From positions 1 to 64,000 of the forward strand of contig NZ_JBAXHI010000009.1 of NCBI RefSeq assembly GCF_037138995.1: a stretch of 64,000 nt of DNA, in the 5' to 3' direction. Below the pieces are notes generated by a model. The model ran no database searches, had not been told where the DNA came from, and saw nothing but the letters and a program-made list of their open reading frames with translations. Source of the stretch: Chlorohelix sp037138995. GTDB taxonomy: Bacteria > Chloroflexota > Chloroflexia > Chloroheliales > Chloroheliaceae. This document shows, one piece after another, positions 1 through 8,557 of the stretch (its first letter is position 1; the number at the start of each line of letters is the position of its first letter). The translations under genes were made by a program, and so were the position numbers.

Positions 1-46
1 ACGCCGCCAGCGTTTATCCTGAGCCAGGATCAAACTCTTCACACCT
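1..46 (-). rRNA. rrs: 16S ribosomal RNA, 5' end only (truncated by window edge)
   Basis: The reverse complement reads AGAGTTTGATCCTGGCTCAG followed by the GCTGGCGGC core, the conserved bacterial 16S 5' region. Only about 46 nt are present and the gene continues to the left of the window. The exact mature 5' end is approximate. A strong promoter and a boxA-like element lie upstream on the same strand, as expected for an rRNA operon. Confidence 0.96.
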
Positions 47-186
47 TCTCTTTTTAGCTCCGACCTAGATCGGGCTTCAATAGAAAAGCGTTAAATTGAC
101 GATTTCTCCGTCACGTTCCTGAATTCTCTTGGTTTACCTATTCAATATTTTAGAGTGATCTCTATTTTTCTCTATCACTCCTCGAC

Positions 187-198
187 TGTTAAAGTGCT
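187..198 (-). promoter_or_regulatory. boxA-like antitermination element in the rRNA leader
   Basis: On the minus strand this reads AGCACTTTAACA. It differs from the enterobacterial boxA core GCTCTTTAACA at one position. It sits between the rRNA promoter and the 16S 5' end, where Nus-dependent antitermination signals normally lie. The assignment rests on position and similarity only. Confidence 0.5.
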
Positions 199-293
199 CT
201 CGCGAGTATTAGCTCGCCGCCAAAACGCATTTGTAATACTTATCCAGTCTTACCTTTGTTTTTGCGCCGCCCTGTTTTTTTGGGGCGAGTGCT

Positions 294-322
294 AATATAC
301 TACTTCTTGCAAGGCATGTCAA
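294..322 (-). promoter_or_regulatory. Sigma-70 promoter of the rRNA operon
   Basis: Minus strand: TTGACA (317-322), a 17-nt spacer, then TATATT (294-299). The -35 is perfect and the -10 matches five of six, at the optimal spacing. Transcription would start near 287 and run through a leader of about 240 nt into 16S. The 47-398 stretch therefore holds the rRNA leader and promoter, not a missed gene. Confidence 0.85.
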
Positions 323-398
323 GCCCTTTTAAGCCCAATTTCTTGAATTTACCAAATTTTAATGTGAATTCGCCAGATTCGGCTTAAACCAAGGTTTT

Positions 399-1976
399 TT
401 AGCTGCCCAAACGTATGGCGCGGCGCATTATTCGCCCATTCACCAAACGCGGCAAGTAATCTGCGAGGTAAATTCTCTGCGGCATATGCTTGGCTGGTAA
501 CGAATTTCGCAAATACTCTATCAATTCGGTTTCCCGTATATTCTGCTGATAACTGTCCAAAACTACCACTGCTTGAAAATGTGGCTCAGTACCCGGCAAC
601 CGTACCGGAATTGCTGCCGCCTCTGCCACCGCCGGATGCTGGATTAATGCTTCCTCAATCTCTCGCGGAAAAACCATCTCCCCGTCAATAAACATCATAT
701 CCTCACGGCGATCTATCAGGTAGAGATTAAAATCAGGATCCATCCAACCCATATCGCCGGTATGCAGCCATAAAGGCGCATCAGAAGAAACAGGCGGTTC
801 CACCGAAGAATCAGAATTGTAAGTTGCCTCAAATTTGCGTAGATTAAAATAATCTTGCATCAAGTTAGCACCCGACACCACCACTTCCCCGATTGTACCG
901 GGGCGCAGGTCATTATCGTTGGCATCCACCATTCGTATCTTCACCCCCGGCAAGGGCTGTCCAACCGAACCGGGGCGAAAACTGTTGGAGGTTGCCGCGC
1001 AAGCTACTACGGGACCTGCCTCAGTCAACCCGTAACATTCCATGATTTGCAGCCGAGTACGGCGCAAGAATGCTGAAGCTACATCATCGGAGAGGGCTGC
1101 GCCATAACAAAAGGCATACCGAAGGCTGGTTAAATCAACTTGTGATAAATCAGGAGAATTAACCAAATCGCGATAAATAGAAGGAGTTCCGTGTATGACG
1201 GTGCAGCTGTGTGTCTGGATTAACTCCAGAGCGTGAACAGCATCGAACCGCTCCATTAAAACTAACATCCCGCCCATCATAAGAGTATGGTTAAGTCCGA
1301 TATTAAGCCCATAAAGGTTGAATAAGGGTATCGGCAATAACACCACATCAGGCCCGATATTTCCAAAATCTACTTGCTGCATCGTGCTAAACTGTCGGCA
1401 ATTTGTTAATAAACTATTGTGCGTATGCAACACCCCTTTAGGAGGCCCGCTAGTTCCAGAAGTATAAGCCACTAAGTTTATAGCATCCGGCTCAGCAAAA
1501 GAATCCAGTCGCCCCGGTAGCGCTTCCCCAATTAAATCTTCCCACGCCATAGTATTGGGCGGTTGGGGCGCGTTTCCTCGAATAGACACTACCCATTTCA
1601 GCCGCACCAGCGTATCACGCACCTCTTTAATTCGGGGATAATAAGGCGCAATCGTAATAATACCCACTGCCCCACAATTTGCCAGCAAATATTCGAGGTC
1701 GCGCCCTTCGTGAAGCACATTTAGCGGCACAACAATTGCGCCTATCCGCGTTATAGCCATATAGCTTTCAATGAACTGCGGAATATTATGCATGTAAAGG
1801 ACGACTCGACTTCCCGCAGTTACGCCCATGCGTAACAAACCATAAGCAACCCGATCAATCCGCGCATCGAGTGTCAGATAACTGGTACTCTGGTCTCGCC
1901 ATACCAGCGCAGTCCGGGAAGCCTCCCGGTCAGCCATACGCCGAACCAAATCATCAAGGGGAATAGTGTTAGTCAT
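399..1976 (-). CDS. AMP-dependent acyl-CoA synthetase/ligase family protein
   Basis: Class I adenylate-forming enzyme, expected to activate a carboxylic acid as acyl-AMP and transfer it to CoA. Numbering here is from the upstream TTG at 1994. The A3 phosphate-binding loop YTSGTSGPPKG is at residues 177-187, YGLTE (A5) at 321-325 and HTGD (A7) at 411-414. The length is normal for the family. The A10 lysine, usually in a TGK or NGK context, is arginine here (NGRI, codon 432-434), so adenylation may be altered. I prefer the ATG at 1976, which has AAGG eight bases upstream, over the in-frame TTG at 1994. The gene diverges from phaC and could supply acyl-CoA, but its substrate cannot be read from sequence. 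Confidence 0.9.
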   Translation of the reverse strand: MTNTIPLDDLVRRMADREASRTALVWRDQSTSYLTLDARIDRVAYGLLRMGVTAGSRVVLYMHNIPQFIESYMAITRIGAIVVPLNVLHEGRDLEYLLANCGAVGIITIAPYYPRIKEVRDTLVRLKWVVSIRGNAPQPPNTMAWEDLIGEALPGRLDSFAEPDAINLVAYTSGTSGPPKGVLHTHNSLLTNCRQFSTMQQVDFGNIGPDVVLLPIPLFNLYGLNIGLNHTLMMGGMLVLMERFDAVHALELIQTHSCTVIHGTPSIYRDLVNSPDLSQVDLTSLRYAFCYGAALSDDVASAFLRRTRLQIMECYGLTEAGPVVACAATSNSFRPGSVGQPLPGVKIRMVDANDNDLRPGTIGEVVVSGANLMQDYFNLRKFEATYNSDSSVEPPVSSDAPLWLHTGDMGWMDPDFNLYLIDRREDMMFIDGEMVFPREIEEALIQHPAVAEAAAIPVRLPGTEPHFQAVVVLDSYQQNIRETELIEYLRNSLPAKHMPQRIYLADYLPRLVNGRIMRRAIRLGS

Positions 1977-2109
1977 CAATATAGCCTTATTCAAGTTTAT
2001 TATTCGATGTATTTATTTTACCTTAATTTGTCAAGTTATGTAAATATACTTTTCGTTCCCGGCATGGGTTTTTTATCCGGCTACTCTGTGTAAAAATAGA
2101 AAAATATTG

Positions 2110-2139
2110 TTGGAAATTTGAACGTTTTGATGTTATCAT
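2110..2139 (+). promoter_or_regulatory. Candidate promoter of the phaC operon
   Basis: TTGGAA (2110-2115), an 18-nt spacer and TATCAT (2134-2139). The elements match the sigma-70 consensus at four and five of six positions. Transcription would start near 2146, just ahead of phaC. No other promoter of equal quality is visible in the divergent gap 1995-2160. Confidence 0.4.
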
Positions 2140-2184
2140 AAAGCATATAAGTGTGAGTAAATGCAGTTAAAAATGGAGAAGGAT

Positions 2185-3312
2185 ATGACCGCTGCCAAAC
2201 CCGATGAATGGCTTAGTCTTACCGAAATCCAAGAAAGCTACTACAACAAGTTTATGGAACAGGTTTCCCACGGGGAACGTAAGCTCCTGAACGCGCTTGA
2301 GCTAACTGAAAAAATTAATTCTGTACAGGTTGGAACCACACCACGAGAAAGAGTCTGGTTTCGCAATAAAGCTTCTTTGTATCGCTATCATCTGGCTAAA
2401 GATAGTGGAACATTGGGGCAAACGCGCCCCAGAATCCCTCTCTTGATTATTTACGCGCTGATTAACAAGCCTTACATCCTAGATTTGCGACCCAATAGCA
2501 GCTTCATAAGCTACATGTTACAGCGCGGCTTTGATGTTTTCTTGCTAGATTGGGGAACGCCCGGCGTTGAAGATGGCGAAATGAATCTTGAAAACTATCT
2601 GCTGGAATATATCCCCCGCGCCATTGGCAAAATGCGCCAAATTACCGGGCAAAATGAGTTCTCCATGCTCGGATATTGTATGGGCGGTACAATGAGCGTT
2701 ATTTATGCTGCCGCTCACCACAACGACCAACCAAAAAACCTGATTTTGCTGGCTGCCCCCATTGACTTTGAAAAATCCAATACCTTCTCACTATGGCTAC
2801 AAGAACAATATTTCAATGTGGATTTGCTGGTGGATGGGCTTGGCATCATTCCAGCCGATTTAATAGATTACGGCACTAAGATGCTTAAACCCTTCCAGAA
2901 TTATGTTCAAAACTATCTCGATTTGCATGGGAAATTGTGGGATGACCACTATGTAGAATCTTGGGTGGCGATGAACAAATGGGTAAACGATGGTATCCCA
3001 ATGGCAGGTGAAATTTTTCGTCGCTGGGTCAAAGATTTTTACCAAAATAACAAACTGGTAAAGGGTAAGCTTACCCTTGGCAATAAGCATGTCAGTTTGA
3101 GTAACCTAAACTGTTCCTTACTGAGTATTATCGCCGATAGAGACCACCTTGTGCCGCCGGATATGACTAAAACTCTGGTGAACATGGTAAGCAGCGAGGA
3201 TAAAACTCAGCACATCATTTCAGCAGGGCATGTGGGTATGGTAGCAGGGCGGGGCGCAGTAACGCAGCTTTGGCCCCTTATCGCAAATTGGTTGGAACAA
3301 CGCAGTGCTTGA
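2185..3312 (+). CDS. phaC: Poly(3-hydroxyalkanoate) synthase, class III PhaC-like subunit
   Basis: Alpha/beta-hydrolase that polymerises 3-hydroxyacyl-CoA into polyester at the granule surface. The lipase-like box GYCMGG carries the nucleophile Cys165, the ADRDHLVPP segment carries Asp320, and SAGHVGM carries His349 (numbering from the start at 2185). The 375-residue length fits class III synthases, which normally need PhaE; no phaE is in the window. The start at 2185 is chosen because GGAG lies six bases upstream, while in-frame ATGs at 2161 and 2173 have poor sites. The downstream dGTPase starts on a GTG that overlaps the end of this gene, so the two are co-transcribed and probably translationally coupled. 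Confidence 0.92.
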   Translation: MTAAKPDEWLSLTEIQESYYNKFMEQVSHGERKLLNALELTEKINSVQVGTTPRERVWFRNKASLYRYHLAKDSGTLGQTRPRIPLLIIYALINKPYILDLRPNSSFISYMLQRGFDVFLLDWGTPGVEDGEMNLENYLLEYIPRAIGKMRQITGQNEFSMLGYCMGGTMSVIYAAAHHNDQPKNLILLAAPIDFEKSNTFSLWLQEQYFNVDLLVDGLGIIPADLIDYGTKMLKPFQNYVQNYLDLHGKLWDDHYVESWVAMNKWVNDGIPMAGEIFRRWVKDFYQNNKLVKGKLTLGNKHVSLSNLNCSLLSIIADRDHLVPPDMTKTLVNMVSSEDKTQHIISAGHVGMVAGRGAVTQLWPLIANWLEQRSA

Positions 3313-4525
3313 TATTTCCAGAAATTTGCCGCAAATCGAATATACCCCGCCCGATTGGGAGCGTATTTATCCCGAATCTCATCCTTCTGACGAAGAGCGC
3401 GGTGAATTTGAGGTTGATCGTTCCCGTGTGATTCATAGTTCTGCTTTCCGCCGCTTGCAAGGCAAAACACAGGTATTCATGCGTGGTAGCGGTGATTTTT
3501 ATCGAACTCGCCTAACTCATTCCCTCGAAGCCGCCCAAATTGCCAAAGGGTTGGCGCTTCGCTTAGGCGCAAACCCTGATTTACTCGAAGCAGTAAGCCT
3601 GACCCACGACCTCGGTCATCCCCCTTTTGGGCATGCCGGAGAAGCAGCATTAAATCGGTGCATGCAAGAGCATGGCGGTTTCGAGGGTAATGCTCAAAAC
3701 TTGCGCCTAGTCAGCCGTTTATCTATTAAAGCTCTTAACTATGATGGCTTAAATCTCTCCCGCGCCACGCTAGATGGCGTACTTAAATATAAGTATCCCT
3801 ACTCCCCAAATCGTCAGAAATTCTATTACACGGAAGAGCAACCTCTAGTAGAGTGGGCATGTATTGGCGGAAGTTTGACAGAACGTAGCTTCGATTGCCA
3901 ACTGATGGATTGGGCAGACGAAATTGCTTACAGCGTGCATGATTTCGAGGATGGCATCAAAAGTGGCATGATAACCTCCGCCCGTCTCAAAGCGGCTACC
4001 GCCTTTATTGATGATAATTTGCTAAAATGGGCGCTGGAACAGATGCACTTAATCGAGAATCAACCTAGCGAACGCAGCCGCAAAGCCGCTCGCAAGCAAC
4101 ACACCAGCCACCTTATTCACGAATTTATCACTTCCAGCGAACGGTTAGAAATAAACGGGGCGGATTTACCAGCCGGAATAAGCAACCGTTATCGCTACAA
4201 GCTGATGATTGACCCGATACAAAAAGCGCGTAGCAAGACGCTCATGGAAGTGATGCTGCATCTTATGGTGCAGGATGAGCGAATCGCCACCCTAGAGAAT
4301 AAAGCAGCGCGTATTATAGAAGGGCTGTTTTCAATCTTCAGTAACCCGGAAGAACGTACCGCCTATCTGTTTCCCAACGATTTCAGAGACCTTTGGAATG
4401 AAGCTGATAACGAGGGCAAACTCCGTATCGCTTGCGATTATATCGCCGGAATGACCGATGAATACGCTGAAAAAGTTTACGCGCGGCTATTTTTACCCAA
4501 TACTGGTAGCATCTATAATATATGA
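3305..4525 (+). CDS. dgt: dGTPase-like HD-domain deoxynucleoside triphosphohydrolase
   Basis: HD-superfamily enzyme that hydrolyses dNTPs to the deoxynucleoside and triphosphate. The metal-site residues are visible: His72 in THSLEA, His101-Asp102 in THDLGHPPFGH with His105 and His110, and a later acidic helix DWADEIAYSVHDFED (201-215). The N-terminal RSRVIHSSAFRRLQGKTQVF segment is typical of the Dgt family. The GTG start at 3305 overlaps the phaC stop by 8 nt, and the end overlaps the methyltransferase start as ATGA. The gene is thus the middle member of a tight operon. Whether it prefers dGTP or acts on several dNTPs cannot be told. Confidence 0.9.
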   Translation: MLDISRNLPQIEYTPPDWERIYPESHPSDEERGEFEVDRSRVIHSSAFRRLQGKTQVFMRGSGDFYRTRLTHSLEAAQIAKGLALRLGANPDLLEAVSLTHDLGHPPFGHAGEAALNRCMQEHGGFEGNAQNLRLVSRLSIKALNYDGLNLSRATLDGVLKYKYPYSPNRQKFYYTEEQPLVEWACIGGSLTERSFDCQLMDWADEIAYSVHDFEDGIKSGMITSARLKAATAFIDDNLLKWALEQMHLIENQPSERSRKAARKQHTSHLIHEFITSSERLEINGADLPAGISNRYRYKLMIDPIQKARSKTLMEVMLHLMVQDERIATLENKAARIIEGLFSIFSNPEERTAYLFPNDFRDLWNEADNEGKLRIACDYIAGMTDEYAEKVYARLFLPNTGSIYNI

Positions 4526-5508
4526 GAAAAGACCCTTTGCATCGCCTTGATACTGCTCCCGAAATCCATCAAAAACTCCTTGAGTTTTGCCGTTTGAAGC
4601 CCGGCGAAATATGGCACGACCCTTTGAAAGGGCATCGGGTAGGCTGCCTAGACGCGACAGACCGCCACCAGATAAATCGCCTTTGCGAAGATTTACCAGC
4701 CGCCACCCTTGCCATTCAAGACCCCCCCTATAACCTTGTCGCATTTGAAACTAGGTCGGTGGAAAAATACATTGAATGGTGTCTTCGCTGGGTAGATATT
4801 AGCCAAGCGCATCTTTGTGAAAATAGCAGCTTCTATGCTTGGCTTGGCGCAGACCAAAATAACGGCTTCCAACCCCTACCCGAATTTATGCTAATGATGC
4901 GCCAAACTCCTTTTGCGAGCCGTAGCTTTATCACCCTACGTAATCAGCGTGGCTACGGCACTCAAAAAAACTGGATGTCGGTTCGGCAGGAATTGCTTTT
5001 CTATACTTTAGGCAATCCATTCTTCCAGCCCCAATATACCGAAATCCCCAAATCGCTTAAAGGCTATTACAAAGAGATTGATGGAACTTTCCGTGAGAAC
5101 CTTGAGCGAGGACGTAGCCCAAATATCAGAGCAGGTAACGTTTGGTTCGATGTCCAACAGGTGTTTTACCGAATGAAGGAAAACGTGAACGGCTGTTACG
5201 CCCAAAAGCCCTTACGCGCCATTGACCGCATACTTCAGGCAAGCAGCCAACCCGGCGATATTGTACTGGATTTCTTCGCGCACGCCGGAACTACCTTGCT
5301 AGCAGCCGAGATGAGCGAGCGTATCTGCCTGACCAGTGACATTGACCCGGTTTTCTGTGAAATTACTATTCGCCGCCTAGAGCGTTATCGCAAAGATAAC
5401 CTGACCGGATGGCAAAACAGCAACCCCTTTGCTGAGGAGCTTCAAGATTCTGCCGAAACAAACGAATCAGTATTTTCACCTGAACCATTAAAAATTAACC
5501 CAGAATAA
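4522..5508 (+). CDS. Site-specific DNA methyltransferase (N4-cytosine/N6-adenine type), orphan
   Basis: SAM-dependent amino-methyltransferase. Motif IV DPPY is at residues 67-70. The SAM-binding motif I, in the form LDFFAHAGTT, follows near 249-258, after the QKP of motif X at 228-230. The order IV, then a middle recognition region, then X and I is the beta-class arrangement. No restriction endonuclease or specificity subunit is adjacent, so it looks like an orphan methylase. It overlaps the dGTPase stop by 4 nt (ATGA) and is the last gene of the phaC operon. The target sequence cannot be predicted. Confidence 0.87.
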   Translation: MRKDPLHRLDTAPEIHQKLLEFCRLKPGEIWHDPLKGHRVGCLDATDRHQINRLCEDLPAATLAIQDPPYNLVAFETRSVEKYIEWCLRWVDISQAHLCENSSFYAWLGADQNNGFQPLPEFMLMMRQTPFASRSFITLRNQRGYGTQKNWMSVRQELLFYTLGNPFFQPQYTEIPKSLKGYYKEIDGTFRENLERGRSPNIRAGNVWFDVQQVFYRMKENVNGCYAQKPLRAIDRILQASSQPGDIVLDFFAHAGTTLLAAEMSERICLTSDIDPVFCEITIRRLERYRKDNLTGWQNSNPFAEELQDSAETNESVFSPEPLKINPE

Positions 5509-5511
5509 AAA

Positions 5512-5531
5512 CAAGGAGCTTACGCCCCTTG
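5512..5531. terminator. Imperfect hairpin between convergent genes
   Basis: CAAGG-AGC pairs with GC-CCTTG around a short loop, with one mismatch in an eight-pair stem. It lies between the convergent methyltransferase and kinase stops. There is no clear T-run on either side, so its strength as a terminator is doubtful. Confidence 0.35.
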
Positions 5532-5560
5532 CCTGAGTTCATATCTCTCTGAAAAATCTT

Positions 5561-7462
5561 TTACATGCTGCCGGTGATAACCAGAATTAAAGTATCCTTC
5601 TGAGTAACATTTGTGAAACCAAACGCCACACCCAACGAACCGGGCAAAGACATAATCGCCACCGCGCTCGTGCCTTTCTGATAACCCAGCACAAATGCGC
5701 CCATACTCTCAAGTGTGGTCACTGAGGAGTCCATATTCATTTGATCGGTTTGATCTTGCCAACCGCCTTTAGAAAGGCTATTCACATAGTAATCCTTAAT
5801 CTTGCTGGCATCATCCAGAGTTTTATAGGCTTCCACTTTTCCATTTTGAAGTTGAGCAAAAGAATCGCTTAACTGCGCTTGTAATATATCTGGAATATCC
5901 AGAGCGTCAGCGCCGGGGTAAGCCAAAACAACCGTCCCGTTTTGGGTCGCGCTGGTAGTAGTATTCGGACGAACCGTAGTAGTAGCGGCTTTGGTAGTAG
6001 TTACTTTTGCAGTAGTAGTAACCGCTATAGTAGTTACAGCCTTAGTAGTGGCTGAAGTTGTACTAGAAGTTGTACTAATCGTAGTTGTAGGCACAATCGT
6101 TGAGGTAATTGCCGCCTGCGCGGTAGGAGTCGCTTTCTTATCACCACCCGTCGCCACCAACACTACCAGCGCTACCACTGCCACCACCGCCAGCACGCCT
6201 ACTATTCCCAGCACTATTGGCAACGAACTACCCGATTTTGGCGGAGAATTTGGTGCAAGCGATGGTGGCGTTTGAGCGCCATAATACTGTCCTGACCCCG
6301 GTGTATATGAACCTGAAGACTGATAACCTGTACCGCTTGGAACCTGATTCGACCATGCCACGCTTTGACCTGTCCCATAACCCATCAATTGATACCGCTG
6401 TAGTATATTAGGTACATCACGATAACCGGGAAAGCGGCTATTTAACCGATTGAAAGCATCATAAGAGCCGTAAAAATTGTTTTGCTGTTCCAAACGGCGA
6501 GCTTCTGCATACAATTGCTCTGCTTCGGGGTTAGTTACAGTCTGGTAAGAACCGCTACCGGGGCGCGGTTGCCCATAACTCTGCAATTGAGTTGCGCCCG
6601 AAGTTGAAACCGGAGGCGCGACTTCACCATCTTTATTTTTTATTGCCTCGACCAAAGTATCATTAAAGACTTCGCAATCCTTATAGCGATCCTCCGCCTT
6701 CTTTGATAACGCCTTGCTAATCACGCGCTCAACTGAAAGCGGAATATCGGGATTATATTGGCGAGGGGAGGGCAACGGTTTGCTAACATGCCCCATCACC
6801 ACCGCAATCGGCGTATCCCCCGTAAAGGGAGGTCGTCCCGTCAACATCTCATATAACATCACCCCCAGCGAATACTCATCGCTGCGAGCGTCCAATTCCT
6901 CACCCATCGCCTGTTCGGGACTCATATAATCAGGTGTACCCACGCCCGTTCCGGTGCTGGTCAATTGCGTCTTGGCTTCTGCCATTTTTGCAATGCCAAA
7001 ATCGCTCAAAACCGCGCGTCCGGTTTTGTCAATTAGCACGTTTGAAGGCTTAACATCGCGGTGAATAATCCCGGAATTATTGGCATAATGCAGCGCACCG
7101 CTGATTTGTTGCATGACTTTGGTAGTTTTATCCAACGAAAGCGGCTTCCCCTGAATCTCATCTTTCAGAGTAGGTCCTTCTATTAGCTCCATTACCATAT
7201 ACAACAAGCCGTGATCTTCTCCAGCATCATAAACGGTCAAAATATTGGGGTGGCGCAACTTGGCAATAGAACGCGCCTCTCGCCGAAAGCGTTCTACGAA
7301 TGACGGGTCTGTCGCGTACTGCTCCGCCATAATTTTAATCGCCACATCCCGCTCTAGGCTAGGCTGATGAGCGCGATAGACCGAAGCCATACCGCCCTTC
7401 CCAAGTGGTTCAATAATTTCGTATTGTCCAAGTTTATAACCCTTTTCGAGCTGCCCGCTCAT
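5561..7462 (-). CDS. PknB-type membrane Ser/Thr protein kinase with Thr-rich stalk and ectodomain
   Basis: Cytoplasmic Hanks-type kinase domain at about 14-275: GKGGMAS loop (21-27), Lys43 in VAIK, HRD (134-136), DFG (154-156) and GTPDYMSPEQ in the activation segment. A Gly/Ser/Tyr/Pro-rich linker (about 285-410) with an ISD-like helical patch follows. One transmembrane segment is at 414-437, then a Thr/Val-rich extracellular stalk (441-510) and a C-terminal domain (about 513-633) I do not recognise; there are no PASTA repeats. AGGAG precedes the ATG at 7462. The gene diverges from the ECF sigma operon, suggesting envelope signalling, but a link is inference. Confidence 0.93.
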   Translation of the reverse strand: MSGQLEKGYKLGQYEIIEPLGKGGMASVYRAHQPSLERDVAIKIMAEQYATDPSFVERFRREARSIAKLRHPNILTVYDAGEDHGLLYMVMELIEGPTLKDEIQGKPLSLDKTTKVMQQISGALHYANNSGIIHRDVKPSNVLIDKTGRAVLSDFGIAKMAEAKTQLTSTGTGVGTPDYMSPEQAMGEELDARSDEYSLGVMLYEMLTGRPPFTGDTPIAVVMGHVSKPLPSPRQYNPDIPLSVERVISKALSKKAEDRYKDCEVFNDTLVEAIKNKDGEVAPPVSTSGATQLQSYGQPRPGSGSYQTVTNPEAEQLYAEARRLEQQNNFYGSYDAFNRLNSRFPGYRDVPNILQRYQLMGYGTGQSVAWSNQVPSGTGYQSSGSYTPGSGQYYGAQTPPSLAPNSPPKSGSSLPIVLGIVGVLAVVAVVALVVLVATGGDKKATPTAQAAITSTIVPTTTISTTSSTTSATTKAVTTIAVTTTAKVTTTKAATTTVRPNTTTSATQNGTVVLAYPGADALDIPDILQAQLSDSFAQLQNGKVEAYKTLDDASKIKDYYVNSLSKGGWQDQTDQMNMDSSVTTLESMGAFVLGYQKGTSAVAIMSLPGSLGVAFGFTNVTQKDTLILVITGSM

Positions 7463-7563
7463 TCGTTTTCTCCTATATAAAAAGGTTTAGACGATATTAT
7501 GTTATGACATGTTATAATAACGCTGGAAAAAGTATTATGTTACATTGCAATTTATCCGAATTA

Positions 7564-7660
7564 GGGCTATTGCAAAGTAGGAAAGGGGAACGCCTCCACT
7601 TGTTCTCTGTGGTAAGTGCAACGAGTTACCCCCTAAAAATGTTTCTTGCAACCGCTCTAT
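7564..7660 (+). repeat. Degenerate intergenic repeat, copy 1
   Basis: A stretch bearing TTGCAAAG near its left end and a CCCTAAAAATGT-TTCTTGCAACC block near its right end. It resembles 27873-27960. In the last 25 bases of the matched block I count six differences, all transitions. It occupies most of the gap between the kinase and sigma-factor genes. Its function is unknown. Confidence 0.4.
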
Positions 7661-7753
7661 TTATTATCCTAATTAATTAGGCGAATTCGTATAAATTATA
7701 TCACAATAATTTTACACCAAATGGATTAAATTAAAGCTATACTATCAGATAAA

Positions 7754-7779
7754 TGAAACCTCAGCAGTCATAATCCGTC
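7754..7779 (+). promoter_or_regulatory. ECF-sigma-type promoter, probably autoregulatory
   Basis: TGAAAC (7754-7759), exactly 16 nt, then CGTC (7776-7779). This matches the SigW-like ECF architecture (TGAAAC-N16-CGTA/CGTC). It lies about 45 bases before the start of the ECF sigma gene, so transcription would begin near 7785 and include the AGGAGG at 7808. The site fits an autoregulated sigma / anti-sigma operon. Confidence 0.7.
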
Positions 7780-7822
7780 TTATATTACGAAGCATAGTCG
7801 GAATGACAGGAGGTTGGGACTT

Positions 7823-8557
7823 TTGGTCGCACAATTAAGTTATGGGCTGTTTGGTAGTATCGGGCTATCAACCGCGCGAATTCTAAGATACACGCCCGTA
7901 AAATCTGCTACAACGGGGCGTAGCTGGGAAGAGGGAAGCAAAACATTGTTAGATGATGCCTCACTCATAGAGCAGGCTCGTCAGGGCGATGAGGTAGCTT
8001 TTGCTGCCATATATGACCATTTTCAAAAACCCATCTATGCCTTCATATATCGGCTGATGGGCAATTCCGAAGATGCTTATGATATTACTCAGGATGTCTT
8101 TGTGAAAGCCTACCGGGCGTTACCCAAAACAACTCCTGATTTAAATTTATCTGCTTGGTTACATCGCATTGCCTCTAACGCCTGTATGGATATTTTGCGA
8201 AGGCGCAAAATTGTACGCTGGTTGCCGTGGGATCCAGCCGTACATGCCAATATTACCCCTGCCTTAAATACCGATGAGCCTGAATATAATGCAGAATTAC
8301 ACGAAACCCGACAACAGGTGCAATTGGTGTTGAGTCGTATGAGCGAAAAATACCGCCTTTGTCTGGTCCTACGCGAATATCAAGATATGAGTTGCGATGA
8401 AATCGCCGTTGTAATCGGTACTTCACGCGCCGCCGTCAAATCACTTCTATTCCGGGCGCGAGAACAATTTCGTGAAATCTATACCGAATTTGACAGCGCA
8501 GGCTGGAAAGCTGGGATTATCATTAAAGCCAAAGGACGGCAAGGGGATAAAAGCTAA
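7823..8557 (+). CDS. ECF RNA polymerase sigma factor
   Basis: Sigma-70 family, group 4. Region 2 spans roughly residues 45-115 and includes the DITQDVFVKAYRAL helix. Region 4 is at about 165-225 with an HTH of the form CDEIAVVIGTSRAAVKSLLFRAR. The perfect AGGAGG at 7808-7813 is nine bases upstream of the TTG at 7823, so I prefer that start to the TTG at 7814, which abuts the site. The N-terminal 40 residues before region 2 are not conserved sigma sequence. The stop overlaps the next gene's ATG by one base, pairing it with the membrane anti-sigma factor. Confidence 0.93.
   Translation: MVAQLSYGLFGSIGLSTARILRYTPVKSATTGRSWEEGSKTLLDDASLIEQARQGDEVAFAAIYDHFQKPIYAFIYRLMGNSEDAYDITQDVFVKAYRALPKTTPDLNLSAWLHRIASNACMDILRRRKIVRWLPWDPAVHANITPALNTDEPEYNAELHETRQQVQLVLSRMSEKYRLCLVLREYQDMSCDEIAVVIGTSRAAVKSLLFRAREQFREIYTEFDSAGWKAGIIIKAKGRQGDKS

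Noticed and set aside
4522..5508. Restriction-modification system
   Set aside because: The methylase has no endonuclease or specificity gene nearby.
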